Origin: Forficula auricularia
Taxonomy: Eukaryota > Arthropoda > Insecta > Dermaptera > Forficulidae
Assembly: GCA_024734495.1 (NCBI GenBank)
Contig: JALMQS010000055.1
Location: 9,521,652 to 9,585,651 of the forward strand
Length of the DNA stretch: 64,000 nucleotides
Reading direction: 5' to 3'
Both the position numbers and the translations under genes were made by a program. Below the pieces are notes generated by a model, which saw only the letters and a list, made by a program, of their open reading frames with translations, made no database searches and was not told the DNA's origin. Shown here piece after piece: positions 30,413-41,327 of this stretch (positions are counted from its first letter, which is position 1; every line of letters starts with the position of its first letter).

Positions 30413-31361
30413 TTAAAATAAAATCTGATATGCAATGTAAAAATATTTCTACTATAATCTTAGATTCGTCCCTAAATAAAAAAATAAATTATTTTTAATA
30501 TTATTTTATTAAATTCAACAAATAATTATACTCTTTGAACATTACATAAAGTGTTTTGAATAAATAATGCTTACCTATATTAATAATTAGGTATGGGACA
30601 GAGGCGAGTGGAGACGGGTGGTTGTGTCAAAAACAATCTTAGGACTGTGTACTCAATGATGATGATATTTAAGTTTTAATTTATTTTTTTTTTACTATTA
30701 ATTTTATATTAAATGAGTTGGAAAGTTAAGATTCTAATAAAATGAATAAATAATTTGATATTTTGAAGAAATTAAGAATGTGACTTTCTGAGTGTGTGTG
30801 TGTTTAATCAGCGATCGGTTCAAATTCTCTGAAATCAATAATTTTATATTTCAAGTAAAAAAACGCTTCTGAATAATTCTATACTCTGATGTTCACTTAA
30901 GATATGATCATGATTATCAAATTCACCAAGAAATTGATATTATTAATAATAAAGAATAAAAAAAAATTAATAATTGCAAAAATACTATTTTTGTCAAATA
31001 TTATCAATTTTTAAATAAGAAGAAAAAGGCTTACTATATCTTTTACTCGTGAAACCATATATGGAAAGAAAATTATTCTAATCCTGAAAAGATTTTAATT
31101 CCAAATAAAATAAATAAATAATCAAGTAAAACGAAATTTCTCTTTTATATAAAGACTTTTGATTAAAGCATGTATTTAGTATATTTTATACGAGAACTTA
31201 GACTTGGATGGGAAAAAAGTGAAGCTTTACTTTATTTATTGAATATTTTCATAAATTTAGAATGTTAGCGAAGATTATCATCATGCTCAGTTGCTTTAGT
31301 ATACCGATCAAAAATTTTTAGTTTTTTTTTTATTATTTAAGTTTAATTTTTACTTTACCAG
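30413..31361. other. AT-rich intergenic spacer
   Basis: A piece at about 30421-30463 (tgatatgcaatgtaaaaata) matches an arm of the tRNA-core TIR elements. Otherwise nothing is recognised. Confidence 0.5.
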
Positions 31362-32335
31362 GGTATGGTCAAGTATTGTAATCGTGCATGAAAAAAGTGT
31401 TTTTTCCTACCTATTTTTTCAAAATATCTCAAAAACGGCTGAAACTATTTTGATTAAAAAATTGAGCGAAACCATGGCATTTCCTTTTACAAAAAATCCC
31501 TAATAAGTGAACATCGAAAAAATTATATTTTTCAAGTTAATAATTGTTTCTGTCAACATGTCCGTTAGTCAGTTAGTTCGTGCGTTCAATTTTTTGTGGA
31601 TGAGCTAGATCAAAGACTAGTGTGAATATCGAAAGCAAATTTCACACGTAGTTTTGGTGCATTGAGATTAAGAGCTGATTAGATTTTGGTGCATATCAAA
31701 CTCAACCAAATTTTGTATACATATTCAGTGGGCCTCCAGGAGTCTCCAGGAGGGGGGTTAAAAATTAAAAATCTAGGCCATTTGAGGAAACTCAACCAAA
31801 TTTTGTATACATAATCAGTGGGACCCCAGAAGTCTAAAAATGCAAAAACTAACCGCCCATAATGGGGAGGGGGGGAGGGGTCAAAAAATGGAAATCTTAA
31901 CCATTTACCAAACTCAACCAAATTTTGTATACATAATCAGTGGGACCCCAGAAGTCTAAAAATACAAAAAATAACCACCCAAAATGGGGGGAGTGTAGGG
32001 TCAAAAAATGAAAATCTTAATTTAACCATTTACCAAACTCAACCAAATTTTGTATACATAATCAGTGGGACCCCAGAAGTCTAAAAATGCAAAAAATAAC
32101 CACCCAAATGGGGGGGGGGGTGTAGAGACAAAAAATGAAAATATAGGCTCTTGTATCAAACTCAACCAAATTTTGTATACATATTCATTGGGCCTCCAGG
32201 AGTCTAAAAATGCAAAAACTAACCCCCTTCCCCACATGATTATAAATAATTTTATTAAATATTAAATATAAGTGAGGGGCCAAGTTGTATGGTAAAGTCA
32301 AGTGGATGACCACATCAAAACACGTCAGCTTATTT
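31362..32335 (+). repeat. Dispersed element with internal minisatellite (copy b)
   Basis: Same family as 29693-30412 but expanded inside. The phrase ccaaattttgtatacat recurs near 31706, 31796, 31918, 32043 and 32166 (90-125 bp apart) with G-rich linkers. Reading frames here are repeat artefacts. Confidence 0.8.
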
Positions 32336-32529
32336 GATAAAAGTTTCTAATAAGAGAGAAGTTAGTACACTTCAAAATTTGGCTTTTTATATTATTTTAA
32401 TAATAATTTTAGTTTTAAGCATATTAAAGATTTATTAAATGCTTATATTCGGGATTTACAAAGAAACAATCGTTTTATAACGACCATTGTATTGGTCCAA
32501 GTTCCAAAGGCAAAAGGCCATTCCTATAA

Positions 32530-32775
32530 TAATAGAAATTAAGAAATTAATCTCTAATGTTCTGAAACAAGTCTGGACTCGTATTCGGCATCCTTGCGGG
32601 TCTTAGGTCGAAAGAAAAGAGATTATTCTTTCTCCACGCCCATTTTAGTAATTTTCCTTAATCAAATTGTAATTAATTAATCCTCACCAGGACATATATT
32701 AATTAATAAAAAAACAACTTTTTTAAGATTAGGTACGCTAGAGACGCCCTAGAAATTTATAATAAACTTAAATAT
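32530..32775. repeat. Dispersed repeat fragment
   Basis: Similar to 8925-9055 (ttttagtaattttcct and the gccctag segment). Class unknown. Confidence 0.45.
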
Positions 32776-32839
32776 AAATTAACTTTTAAGGAGTTAGTTA
32801 GGTGTTGGTTCTAGGTGAAACATTTTAATATAATAATAA

Positions 32840-33045
32840 AACTTGAGCAAAATGCGAGGTAGGTTTCACAAAAAAAGAAATAAACAAAATTGAGTTTTGA
32901 ATTCGATATATTTTGGGGGTGAGCCCATCATCAGGAGTCAAAAAAAAACGTTTCACCCCCGAAATATATCGAATTCAAAACTCAATTTTGTTTTATTTCT
33001 TTTTTTGTGAAACCTACCTCGCATCTTGCTCAAGTTTTATTATTA
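32840..33045. mobile_element. Palindrome with hammerhead-like core
   Basis: The arms share gcgaggtaggtttcaca and gaattcgatatattt in inverse orientation. The minus-strand core has CTGATGA (32928-32934), T and GGG/CCC, but GAAA is changed to AAAA, so it is predicted inactive. The plus arm keeps CGAAATAT but lost the CTGATGA box. Confidence 0.65.
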
Positions 33046-33529
33046 TAAATATAAATTGTTCATTTATGCTTATATTATTACCTCTACTTAAAATATAAAT
33101 TAAATGATTAAAACATTATTTTTATTTGCATTTTTAAAATTGAAGTTCTAAAACTAGAGAGATCAAAATCTACTCAATTCTCCGCATAGAAAATATACAA
33201 TATATGCTAAAAGAAAGAACTTTCTAAGACTTTTTGTTCTTGAGTTACACACAGACACACATGGAGAAAGGCAAAAAATCATGATTGAGATGTTTTAGAC
33301 ATATTTAAGCAAGAAATATAGATATATACATTATTTTTTTGAATCCAATATTAGAGCCAACTGACAGGCAAGCGATTCGCCTGCCTCCCAGGCGTACCTA
33401 GTAATAAAATATCAATTTTGTTGAGGGAGAATGGTGTAGGTTCTTGGTGAAACATATTAAAAAAGTAAACAAAATTTTTGAAATTTTTTTAGAAACTTTT
33501 TAAATTTTTAAAATATAAAATATTAGGTA

Positions 33530-33720
33530 GGTTTCACATAAATAAAAGATGAGATGCTTGTTTAGCACGACTCTATATATAGTATATTTCGAGGTATAAG
33601 CCCATCTTCAGGAGTTCACAAAGGACACTGTCTAGTAAACTCCTGAAGATGGGCTTATACCCCGAAATATATATAAAGTCGTGCTAAACAAGCATGGGAT
33701 ATTTTATTTATGTGAAACCT
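33530..33720. mobile_element. Palindrome with two hammerhead-like cores
   Basis: Inverted arms share gtaggtttcacataaataaa and tttagcacgact. Minus core: CTGAAGA at 33605-33611, GAAA at 33587-33590. Plus core: CTGAAGA at 33643-33649, T, GGG/CCC, GAAA at 33664-33667. It leads directly into the 152-bp tandem array. Confidence 0.7.
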
Positions 33721-35150
33721 ACCTAGTATTTGATATTTTAAAATTTTAAAAAGTTTCTAAATTTTTTTTTCAAAAATGTGTCATTTGAGAACTCCTGAAG
33801 ATTGGCTTATACCACGAAATATATATAGAGTCGTGCTAAACAAGTATCTGATCTTTTATTTATGTGAAATCTACCTAGTATTTTATATTTCAAAATTTTA
33901 AAAAATTTCTAAATTTTTTTTTCAAAAATGTGTCATTTGTGAACTCCTGAAAATTGGCTTATACCACGAAATATATATAGAGTCGTGCTAAACAAGTATT
34001 TGATCTTTTATTTATGTGAAATCTACCTAGTATTTTATATTTCAAAATTTTAAAAAATTTCTAAATTTTTTTTTCAAAAATGTGTCATTTGTGAACTCCT
34101 GAAAATTGGCTTATACCACGAAATATATATAGAGTCGTGCTAAACAAGTATCTGATCTTTTATTTATGTGAAATCTACCTAGTATTTTATATTTCAAAAT
34201 TTTTAAAAAATTTCTAAATTTTTTTTCAAAAATGTGTCATTTGTGAACTCCTGAAAATTGGCTTATACCACGAAATATATATAGAGTCGTGCTAAACAAG
34301 TATCTGATCTTTTATTTATGTAGAAATCTACCTAGTATTTTATATTTCAAAATTTTAAAAAATTTCTAAATTTTTTTTCAAAAATGTGTCATTTGTGAAC
34401 TCCTGAAAATTGGCTTATACCACGAAATATATATAGAGTCGTGCTAAACAAGTATCTGATCTTTTATTTATGTAGAAATCTACCTAGTATTTTATATTTC
34501 AAAAATTTTAAAAAATTTCTAAATTTTTTTTCAAAAATGTGTCATTTGTGAACTCCTGAAAATTGGCTTATACCACGAAATATATATAGAGTCGTGCTAA
34601 ACAAGTATCTGATCTTTTATTTATGTAGAAATCTACCTAGTATTTTATATTTCAAAATTTTTAAAAAATTTCTAAATTTTTTTTCAAAAATGTGTCATTT
34701 GTGAACTCCTGAAAATTGGCTTATACCACGAAATATATATAGAGTCGTGCTAAACAAGTATCTGATCTTTTATTTATGTGAAATCTACCTAGTATTTTAT
34801 ATTTCAAAAATTTTAAAAAATTTCTAAATTTTTTTTCAAAAATGTGTCATTTGTGAACTCCTGAAAATTGGCTTATACCACGAAATATATATAGAGTCGT
34901 GCTAAACAAGTATCTGATCTTTTATTTATGTGAAATCTACCTAGTATTTTATATTTCAAAATTTTAAAAAATTTCTAAATTTTTTTTCAAAAATGTGTCA
35001 TTTGTGAACTCCTGAATATTGGCTTATACCACGAAATATATATAGAGTCGTGCTAAACAAGCATCTGATATTTTATTTATCTGAAACCTACCTAGTATTT
35101 TATATTTTAAAATTTTAAAAAGTTTCTAAAAAAAAAATTTCAAAAATTTT
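33721..35150 (+). repeat. 152-bp tandem array with hammerhead-like core
   Basis: Nine copies start at gaactcctga near 33789, 33941, 34093, 34245, 34397, 34550, 34703, 34855 and 35006. Each unit holds ACTC, the core box, GG..CC, GAAA, a TATATAT spacer and GAGTC, then a T-rich filler. Only the first unit keeps CTGAAGA; seven have CTGAAAA and the last CTGAATA, so most are predicted inactive. Units are nearly identical to each other. Confidence 0.9.
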
Positions 35151-35872
35151 CTTTACTTCCTTTAATAAAATATCAATTATATAATAAAAATCAAAAAATA
35201 ATATTATAATTTTTGGGATGTCCGAGATTATATGAATCCAAACTTTCTTAATATTAAACTTAATTAAAAAAATATTCAGTCTAAGTGATTTTCAAAAAAT
35301 TTAATTGTAAAAACAACACCTTTTTCATGCAAAAATTAAATACTTCACCATACTCTGTATAAAATAATAATATTTCTCTTTGAATAATTCTATTTAAGAG
35401 TTTTAAAAATGACTTATCTAAATAAGGCAGTAGGAGCTAGGAAATCACAGGGATTAAAAAATATTTCAGCAATATTTTTGATAATTTTTTTTTAAATAAT
35501 TATATCCATTTAGTAAGAAGAATATATGGCCAATTTTGAGTTAATTAGATTGTGATATTTACCTGAAATGACCAGATAAGTTGAATGTTTATTTCGAGGC
35601 TCTTGAACGCGTGGGTAAATCACCGTGGACTGGCATCTGCCTGAGTGCCAGCCGAGGGGCGGGAGTAACTAGCAAATTTTGCAAGGGGGGAGGGGAGGGA
35701 GGGGGAAATTGACCATGCCAAATTAAATATATTTAAAAACAATTTATATTAAATAATCTACCTAATATAACGTTTTGAAAATATATTTCCGACACCTATA
35801 ATAATTTTCAGTTAATAGAGTAAAGGGTGTGTAGTTTCACAGTGAATGAAATAAAACTCAAAGAGGTTTATA
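35151..35872. other. AT-rich spacer with G-rich tract
   Basis: No gene seen. A purine/G-rich run lies at about 35680-35706, next to a GC-balanced block at 35605-35660. Confidence 0.5.
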
Positions 35873-35873
35873 C

Positions 35874-35916
35874 AAACTCAATATATTTCGGATTATTAGT
35901 CCATCATCAGGAGTTT
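35874..35916 (-). ncRNA. Hammerhead-like ribozyme motif (35.9 kb)
   Basis: Best-preserved motif. Minus strand: AAACTC (35916-35911), CTGATGA (35910-35904), T, stem II GGA/TCC, GAAA (35889-35886), TAT, ATT, then GAGTTT (35879-35874) pairing perfectly with AAACTC. It lies about 570 bp downstream, on the same strand, of a Penelope-like element coding remnant. Confidence 0.65.
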
Positions 35917-36474
35917 ACAGGTTAAAAACTAATATTAATTGAACGAGTGGTCGCCATTCTTGACATTCAAATCATGGTTACCAATATAACAAAATATAAC
36001 ATTCAAATCTTACACAAGAAAAACACCAATGAAAATTTAAAATTTAAAAAATTTTTAAAAAATTGTTTTACAAAGATTTTTCTTTTTTAATTATAAAATA
36101 TATAAATGTAAATATAAGAAATCTAAGTAAATATGAATATTAATATAAATAAAAATTACAAGTATAAATATAAAGTCTTTTTAGAATAAAATTAGAAAGT
36201 AAAATTACAAATTTAAGTCATAGACACAAAATTAATTATAAATATCAGTTTACAAATAAGCCTAAATAACATATAGAGATGAAGAATTAAGATAAAATAT
36301 AATAGGGATAAATTAGATGAGATAAATTACAATATACAACAATTTTTGTGGTTATCTCATATATCAAAGTGTCATTTATTTTAAAGACTGAAGGCGCGTG
36401 ATTTGAATTTAATTTTGATTGTAATTTGGGAAATAGTATATATTTGAGAGAGACTGAGGTTAAGTTTTTTTTTA

Positions 36475-36640
36475 ATTTTTGTTAATTAGTAGATCTATTA
36501 TTGTGGAATTTCTAATGTCCTGCTGGTTATTGAGAATTTTATCTTTTTCAATTATAGCTTTCTTAATTTCGGTTGATTCTAACAGGTCTAGTTTCCGGCT
36601 TTTAGAGGCGAAGTGTAGTGGTATAATAATTTTTAAGCTA
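36475..36640 (-). pseudogene. Penelope-like element C-terminal remnant
   Basis: Minus-strand frame from about 36624 reads IPLHFASKSRKLDLLESTEI then KKAIIEKDKILNNQQDIRNS. This matches the pattern of the segment near the C-terminus of Penelope-like element proteins (about LxxLExxEIxKA, then a run of N/Q before the end). The reverse transcriptase and the GIY-YIG core are not seen. PLE terminal repeats are known to carry hammerhead ribozymes, consistent with the motif at 35874-35916. Confidence 0.6.
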
Positions 36641-37039
36641 CATTAATTCTACTTGTCGAATATATTAATTTCAATAAAAATCAAAGGAAAATGGTGAAAA
36701 CTTTTACAAATCTCGGTACGCTCTCTGTAAATTTTGCAGTTATAATCGAGGGAAAAGTAAACTAGCCAGCTCCCTTAAGATTGAAGCTGTTGTACTAATA
36801 CATTTAAATATAATAAATTATTCACAATAAACCTAAGACTCATCGACCTACTGAGACCTTCTAACTCCATGAAAATTACGGTACGATTCTCGAAGGGGTA
36901 AGAAATATAACCCCCTGTGACATAATTAAAAATAATCCGTCGCATAGGTTCTAATAGATGACACCCTCTTGTGATTTTCTTAGAAAATTCAAATTTATTA
37001 ATTTCTATCGGTAACTTGAACTCTGTCAAATTCAATTTT

Positions 37040-37440
37040 GTACCTCAGCTAATCTCTGCTTGTGAGAACTAAATAAAATTTTGTACAACTCTAGAACTTT
37101 AGGATTTGACAAAATTTATAATTGATTTAATCATAGGAGGCAGAAGACTATAATCCCAAGTAGTAATAAATAAACTATTCCACAAATCAATGCCAGATCC
37201 TACAAATGAATGCAAACCTACATATTAATATCTGAATTAACTAACTTGTAGGAAACAGACCTATTTAAATTAATACCACTCTTCCCTAAATCCTTATATA
37301 GTAATCTAAATAACCATCTGAATCATCCTCATAACAAAAACCACCACTGATTTCAACACCTATACTTCTAGTCCCAACCCTGCCCCTGCCTTTCAACCAT
37401 CTAAAAAATACCCTCTGATAATCTAATATAAAAATATTTC
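37040..37440 (-). pseudogene. CR1/L2-like LINE fragment
   Basis: Minus-strand sequence matches 16230-16680 (shared ggatctggcattgattt and agttctcacaag). It is the C-terminal coding end of the same LINE family as 15760-17215. The adjacent minus frame at 36775-37035 continues the same repeat but has no recognisable domain. Confidence 0.65.
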
Positions 37441-37534
37441 AACTAATATCAAAGAAATTAAGACCATATAAATTAAATTCTTTTCATATACTAGTATGTT
37501 TAAATTTAGAATCATTAGCAAAATAGTTAGTGCG

Positions 37535-37640
37535 TTTACATACTGTATGTCAGAGGGGTATGCACTACACAGAGGTAGCCAAATGCCCTAGATTGCTGTT
37601 ATTGGCATCCGGGTTCGATTCGAGGGTGTAAAAAACAACC
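37535..37640 (+). repeat. tRNA-like sequence
   Basis: Contains the arm word tgtatgtcagagg followed by a tRNA-like block with B box gggttcgattcg. Probably a diverged member of the tRNA-core TIR family; the right arm is not clear. Confidence 0.45.
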
Positions 37641-37867
37641 CTTCTTAAATATAATTAAAAATAATCTATTCCTTAGGACCTTAGGATCTAATAGATGATA
37701 TTGCAAAACTGTTTGTCTCGAAGCTTTTCGCTCCCATGAAAAAATCCTACTGAGGTCCTTCCTATAAAAAATGGTCCAAAGTAATTATTCCACAATTTAC
37801 TTACAATCCTCTATATGTGTTTCAAAAATAACTGGCAATAATGTTTTGTTTTTACTTTATCCAATGC

Positions 37868-38285
37868 AAAGCACGGGTAGAGAGTATTGCAATCGCTCTC
37901 GGGGCTTGCAAGCGTGGCTTCAAAGGGTCACTCATGTAAAAACTATACGGAACCTATGGAACTCAATTAAAGTCACAAAATCGTAGTATTCAATTAGGCT
38001 ATGGAATTTTAGCACGCGACCGTTTTGCCAAAAAATTACAAGCGGGGCCTCGTCGAGAGGCCAAAAAGTGCGATTTTACTTACTTTGTCCGTGCACAGCA
38101 TGGGTGAAGTATTGCAATCGCTCTCGGGGCAAGCGTGGCTTCAAAGGGTCCTCAGGTAAAGACTACGGAACCCATGGACTCAAATAAAGTCACAAATTGT
38201 AGTATTCAATTAGGTTGAATTTTAGCACGTGACGGTTTTGCCAAAAATTACATGGGGTCTCGTCGAGAGGCCAAAAAGTGCGATT
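37868..38285. repeat. About 225-bp tandem duplication
   Basis: Two imperfect units share gtattgcaatcgctctcggg (37885 and 38110) and ctcgtcgagaggccaaaaag (38048 and 38260). GC-richer than the flanks. No coding recognised. Confidence 0.85.
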
Positions 38286-38287
38286 TT

Positions 38288-38625
38288 TTCATTTAGTGCG
38301 TGCGGATGGATGTATGTATGTATGGATGGATGTATGTTATCGCTTTTTTGGCCCACGATTTTTTCCACACCGTTTGCACCGATTGAAATGAAATTGAAAA
38401 CCTACCATTAGTTTAACAAAATGAAGCGCTGATTAGTTTTTGGTACATATCGGCCCACAAACATTAGTACTTTATTTCAGTACTTTTTTAGTTTTTTCTA
38501 AATATCTTGAAAATGACTTAACCAATTTTGATGAAATTTAATATCCTAATTAAGTACCTTGGGGACCACAAAAAGGTTAAATAAAGTTTTTAGTAAAATT
38601 ATATTTTAAAGTACTTTACTCTAGA
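38288..38625 (+). repeat. Repeat flanking satellite, left copy
   Basis: About 340 bp with a ggat/gtat microsatellite, then tttggcccacgattttttcc and acaaacattagtactttatt. A second direct copy lies at 40409-40758, on the other side of the 119-bp satellite array. Confidence 0.85.
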
Positions 38626-38799
38626 GTTAGATGGTACTTTTTTAATTTTTAAATTCTTTAAAATTTATTCATTTGAAAGTTTTAATATAGCTCATTTAGC
38701 CTTGCTTAAGTAAGAATGGATAGGCTTCTCTCTGTGAAATGCTAAAAATTTGGGAGGAATTTTTATGAGTAACCATAGCAACTGCGTTGTTTTCTTATC

Positions 38800-40290
38800 C
38801 GTTACCTTTGCTGAAGACAGAGAAATCGATTTTAAACCAAAAAATAGCGATTGATTCTCATCTAGTACTTGAGGAATAATCATTCTATATTGGATTTTTG
38901 ACGTTTCGGTTTTTATTAGTAACCATTGCTGAAGACATAGAGAAATCGATTTTAAACCAAAAATAGCGATTGATTCTCATCTAGTACTTGAGGAATAATC
39001 ATTCTATATTGGATTTTTGACGTTTCGGTTTTTATTAGTAACCATTGCTGAAGACATAGAGAAATCGATTTTAAACCAAAAATAGCGATTGATTCTCATC
39101 TAGTACTTGAGGAATAATCATTCTATATTGGATTTTTGACGTTTCGGTTTTTATTAGTAACCATTGCTGAAGACATAGAGAAATCGATTTTAAACCAAAA
39201 ATAGCGATTGATTCTCATCTAGTACTTGAGGAATAATCATTCTATATTGGATTTTTGACGTTTCGGTTTTTATTAGTAACCATTGCTGAAGACATAGAGA
39301 AATCGATTTTAAACCAAAAATAGCGATTGATTCTCATCTAGTACTTGAGGAATAATCATTCTATATTGGATTTTTGACGTTTCGGTTTTTATTAGTAACC
39401 ATTGCTGAAGACATGGAGGAATCGACTTAAAATCAAAAATAGCGATTGATTCTCATCTAATACTTGAGAAATATCCATTCTATATTGGATTTTTGACGTT
39501 TCGGTTTTTATTAGTAACCATTGCTGAAGACATAGAGAAATCGACTTTAAACCAAAAATAGCGATTGATTCTCATCTAGTACTTGAGGAATAATCATTCT
39601 ATATTGGATTTTTGACGTTTCGGTTTTTATTGGTAACCATTGCTGAAGACATAGAGGAATCGACTTAAAATCAAAAATAGCGATTGATTCTCATCTAGTA
39701 CTTGAGGAATAATCATTCTATATTGGATTTTTGACATTTCGGTTTTTATTGGAAACCATTGCTGAAGACATGGAGGAATCGACTTAAAATCAAAAATAGC
39801 CATCGATTCTCATCTAATACTTGAGGAATAACCATTCTATATTGGATTTTTGGCGTTTCGGTTTTTATTGGAAACTATTGCTGAAGACATAGAGAAATCG
39901 ACTTTAAACCAAAAATAACGATTGATTCTCATCTAATACTTGAGGAATAACCATTCTATATTGGATTTTTGACATTTCGGTTTTTATTGGTAACCATTGC
40001 TGAAGACATGGAGGAATCGACTTAAAATAAAAAATAGACATCGATTCTCATCTAATACTTGAGGAATAACAATTCTACATTAGGCTTTTGACGTTTCGAT
40101 TATTATTGGTAACCATTGCTGAAGACATGGAGGAATCGACATAAAATCAAAAATAACGATCGATTTTTATCTAATACTAGAGGAATAACCTTATTGCATT
40201 CCATTTTTGATGTTTTGACCATTAATGGCAACCTCTATTGAAAACGTGGAAGAATCGACTTAAAATCAAAAAGACTAAATTCTTTTTTGG
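38800..40290 (+). repeat. 119-bp satellite array
   Basis: About 12.5 tandem units with exact 119-bp period (gaagacatag at 38931, 39050, 39169, 39288, 39407). Central units are almost identical; edge units diverge, as expected from homogenisation by unequal exchange. Each unit includes attggatttttgacgtttcg. Diverged copies lie at 280-650 and 48240-49180. Confidence 0.95.
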
Positions 40291-40349
40291 TAAACAACTC
40301 AATATGAACTACAAATTGCAAGTGATATCTGATTAATAATAAAGGAACA

Positions 40350-40820
40350 AACATATTAATATTTCAAATGAATTTGGATAAAGTTTAGCAACGATCCGTT
40401 GCAGTTTATTTCATTTAGTGCGTGCGGATGGATGTATTTATGTATGTATGGATGGATGGATGGATGGATGTTATCGTTTTTTTGGCCCACGATTTTTTCC
40501 ACACCGTTTCACCGATTGAAATGAAATTAAAAACCTAGCATTCTTTTAACAAAATGAAGCGCTGATTAGTTTTTGGTACATATCGGTCCACAAACATTAG
40601 TACTTTATTTCAGTACTTTTTTAGTTTTTTCTAAATATCTTGAAAATGACTTAACCAATTTTGATGAAATTTAATATCCTAATTAAGTACCTTGGGGACC
40701 ACAAAAAAGGTTAAATAAAGTTTTTAGTAAAATTATATTTTAAAGTACTTTACTCTAGAACATATTAATATTTCAAATGAATTTGGATAAAGTTTAGCAA
40801 CGATCCGTTGCAGTTTATTT
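40350..40820 (+). repeat. Flanking repeat, right copy, inside 62-bp direct repeats
   Basis: 40409-40758 copies 38288-38625. It is bracketed by two direct copies of a 62-bp sequence (40350-40411 and 40759-40820, shared aacatattaatatttcaaat). That is longer than a normal target duplication. Confidence 0.8.
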
Positions 40821-41291
40821 TATTTGGTACCTACATATTTATATTTAGAAGCAATGTACTTAAGTACCTATCTATTTTTGGTATTTATTCATCAAAATAT
40901 TGATGATATCATCCACAAATCTCTGCAAAAGTAACCATAAATAAAAATACTAATATATAAATAGATAAATATATTTTTCTTAACCAAGTTGTCATCAGAA
41001 GCTAAAAATTGCTCCAGAACCTCTAAAAATAATATCAATAAATAAACATTGGTTGTAAAAACAATCAATAATATTGATAGATTGATTTATAGAGATAAAC
41101 TAGTTTTTAGAAATTTAATTAAAATAATAATAGTAATATGAGAAGAGAAATGTTTTTAAGACTGCGACAATATTATTAATATTTAGATATATCATACAAA
41201 GTACATAGTCTAATTGCTTTCAAACCTCTCTCTACCTTAATTACAGATTTTATTTTTAGATAAAATAAAGATAATGCATTAATTAGAGAAA

Positions 41292-41327
41292 ATGGGAAGT
41301 GAAGATGACCAAGAGGATTCTGAAAAT
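41292..41327 (+). CDS. Transporter exon 1 (putative)
   Basis: ATG in strong context (A at -3, G at +4), reading MGSEDDQEDSEN, then donor gtaaat in phase 0. This matches the phase-0 start of exon 2. An acidic N-terminal tail is common in the family. A different upstream exon is possible. Confidence 0.55.

Noticed and set aside
33721..35150. CRISPR-like array
   Set aside because: Whole 152-bp units repeat without variable spacers, in an animal genome; it is a satellite.
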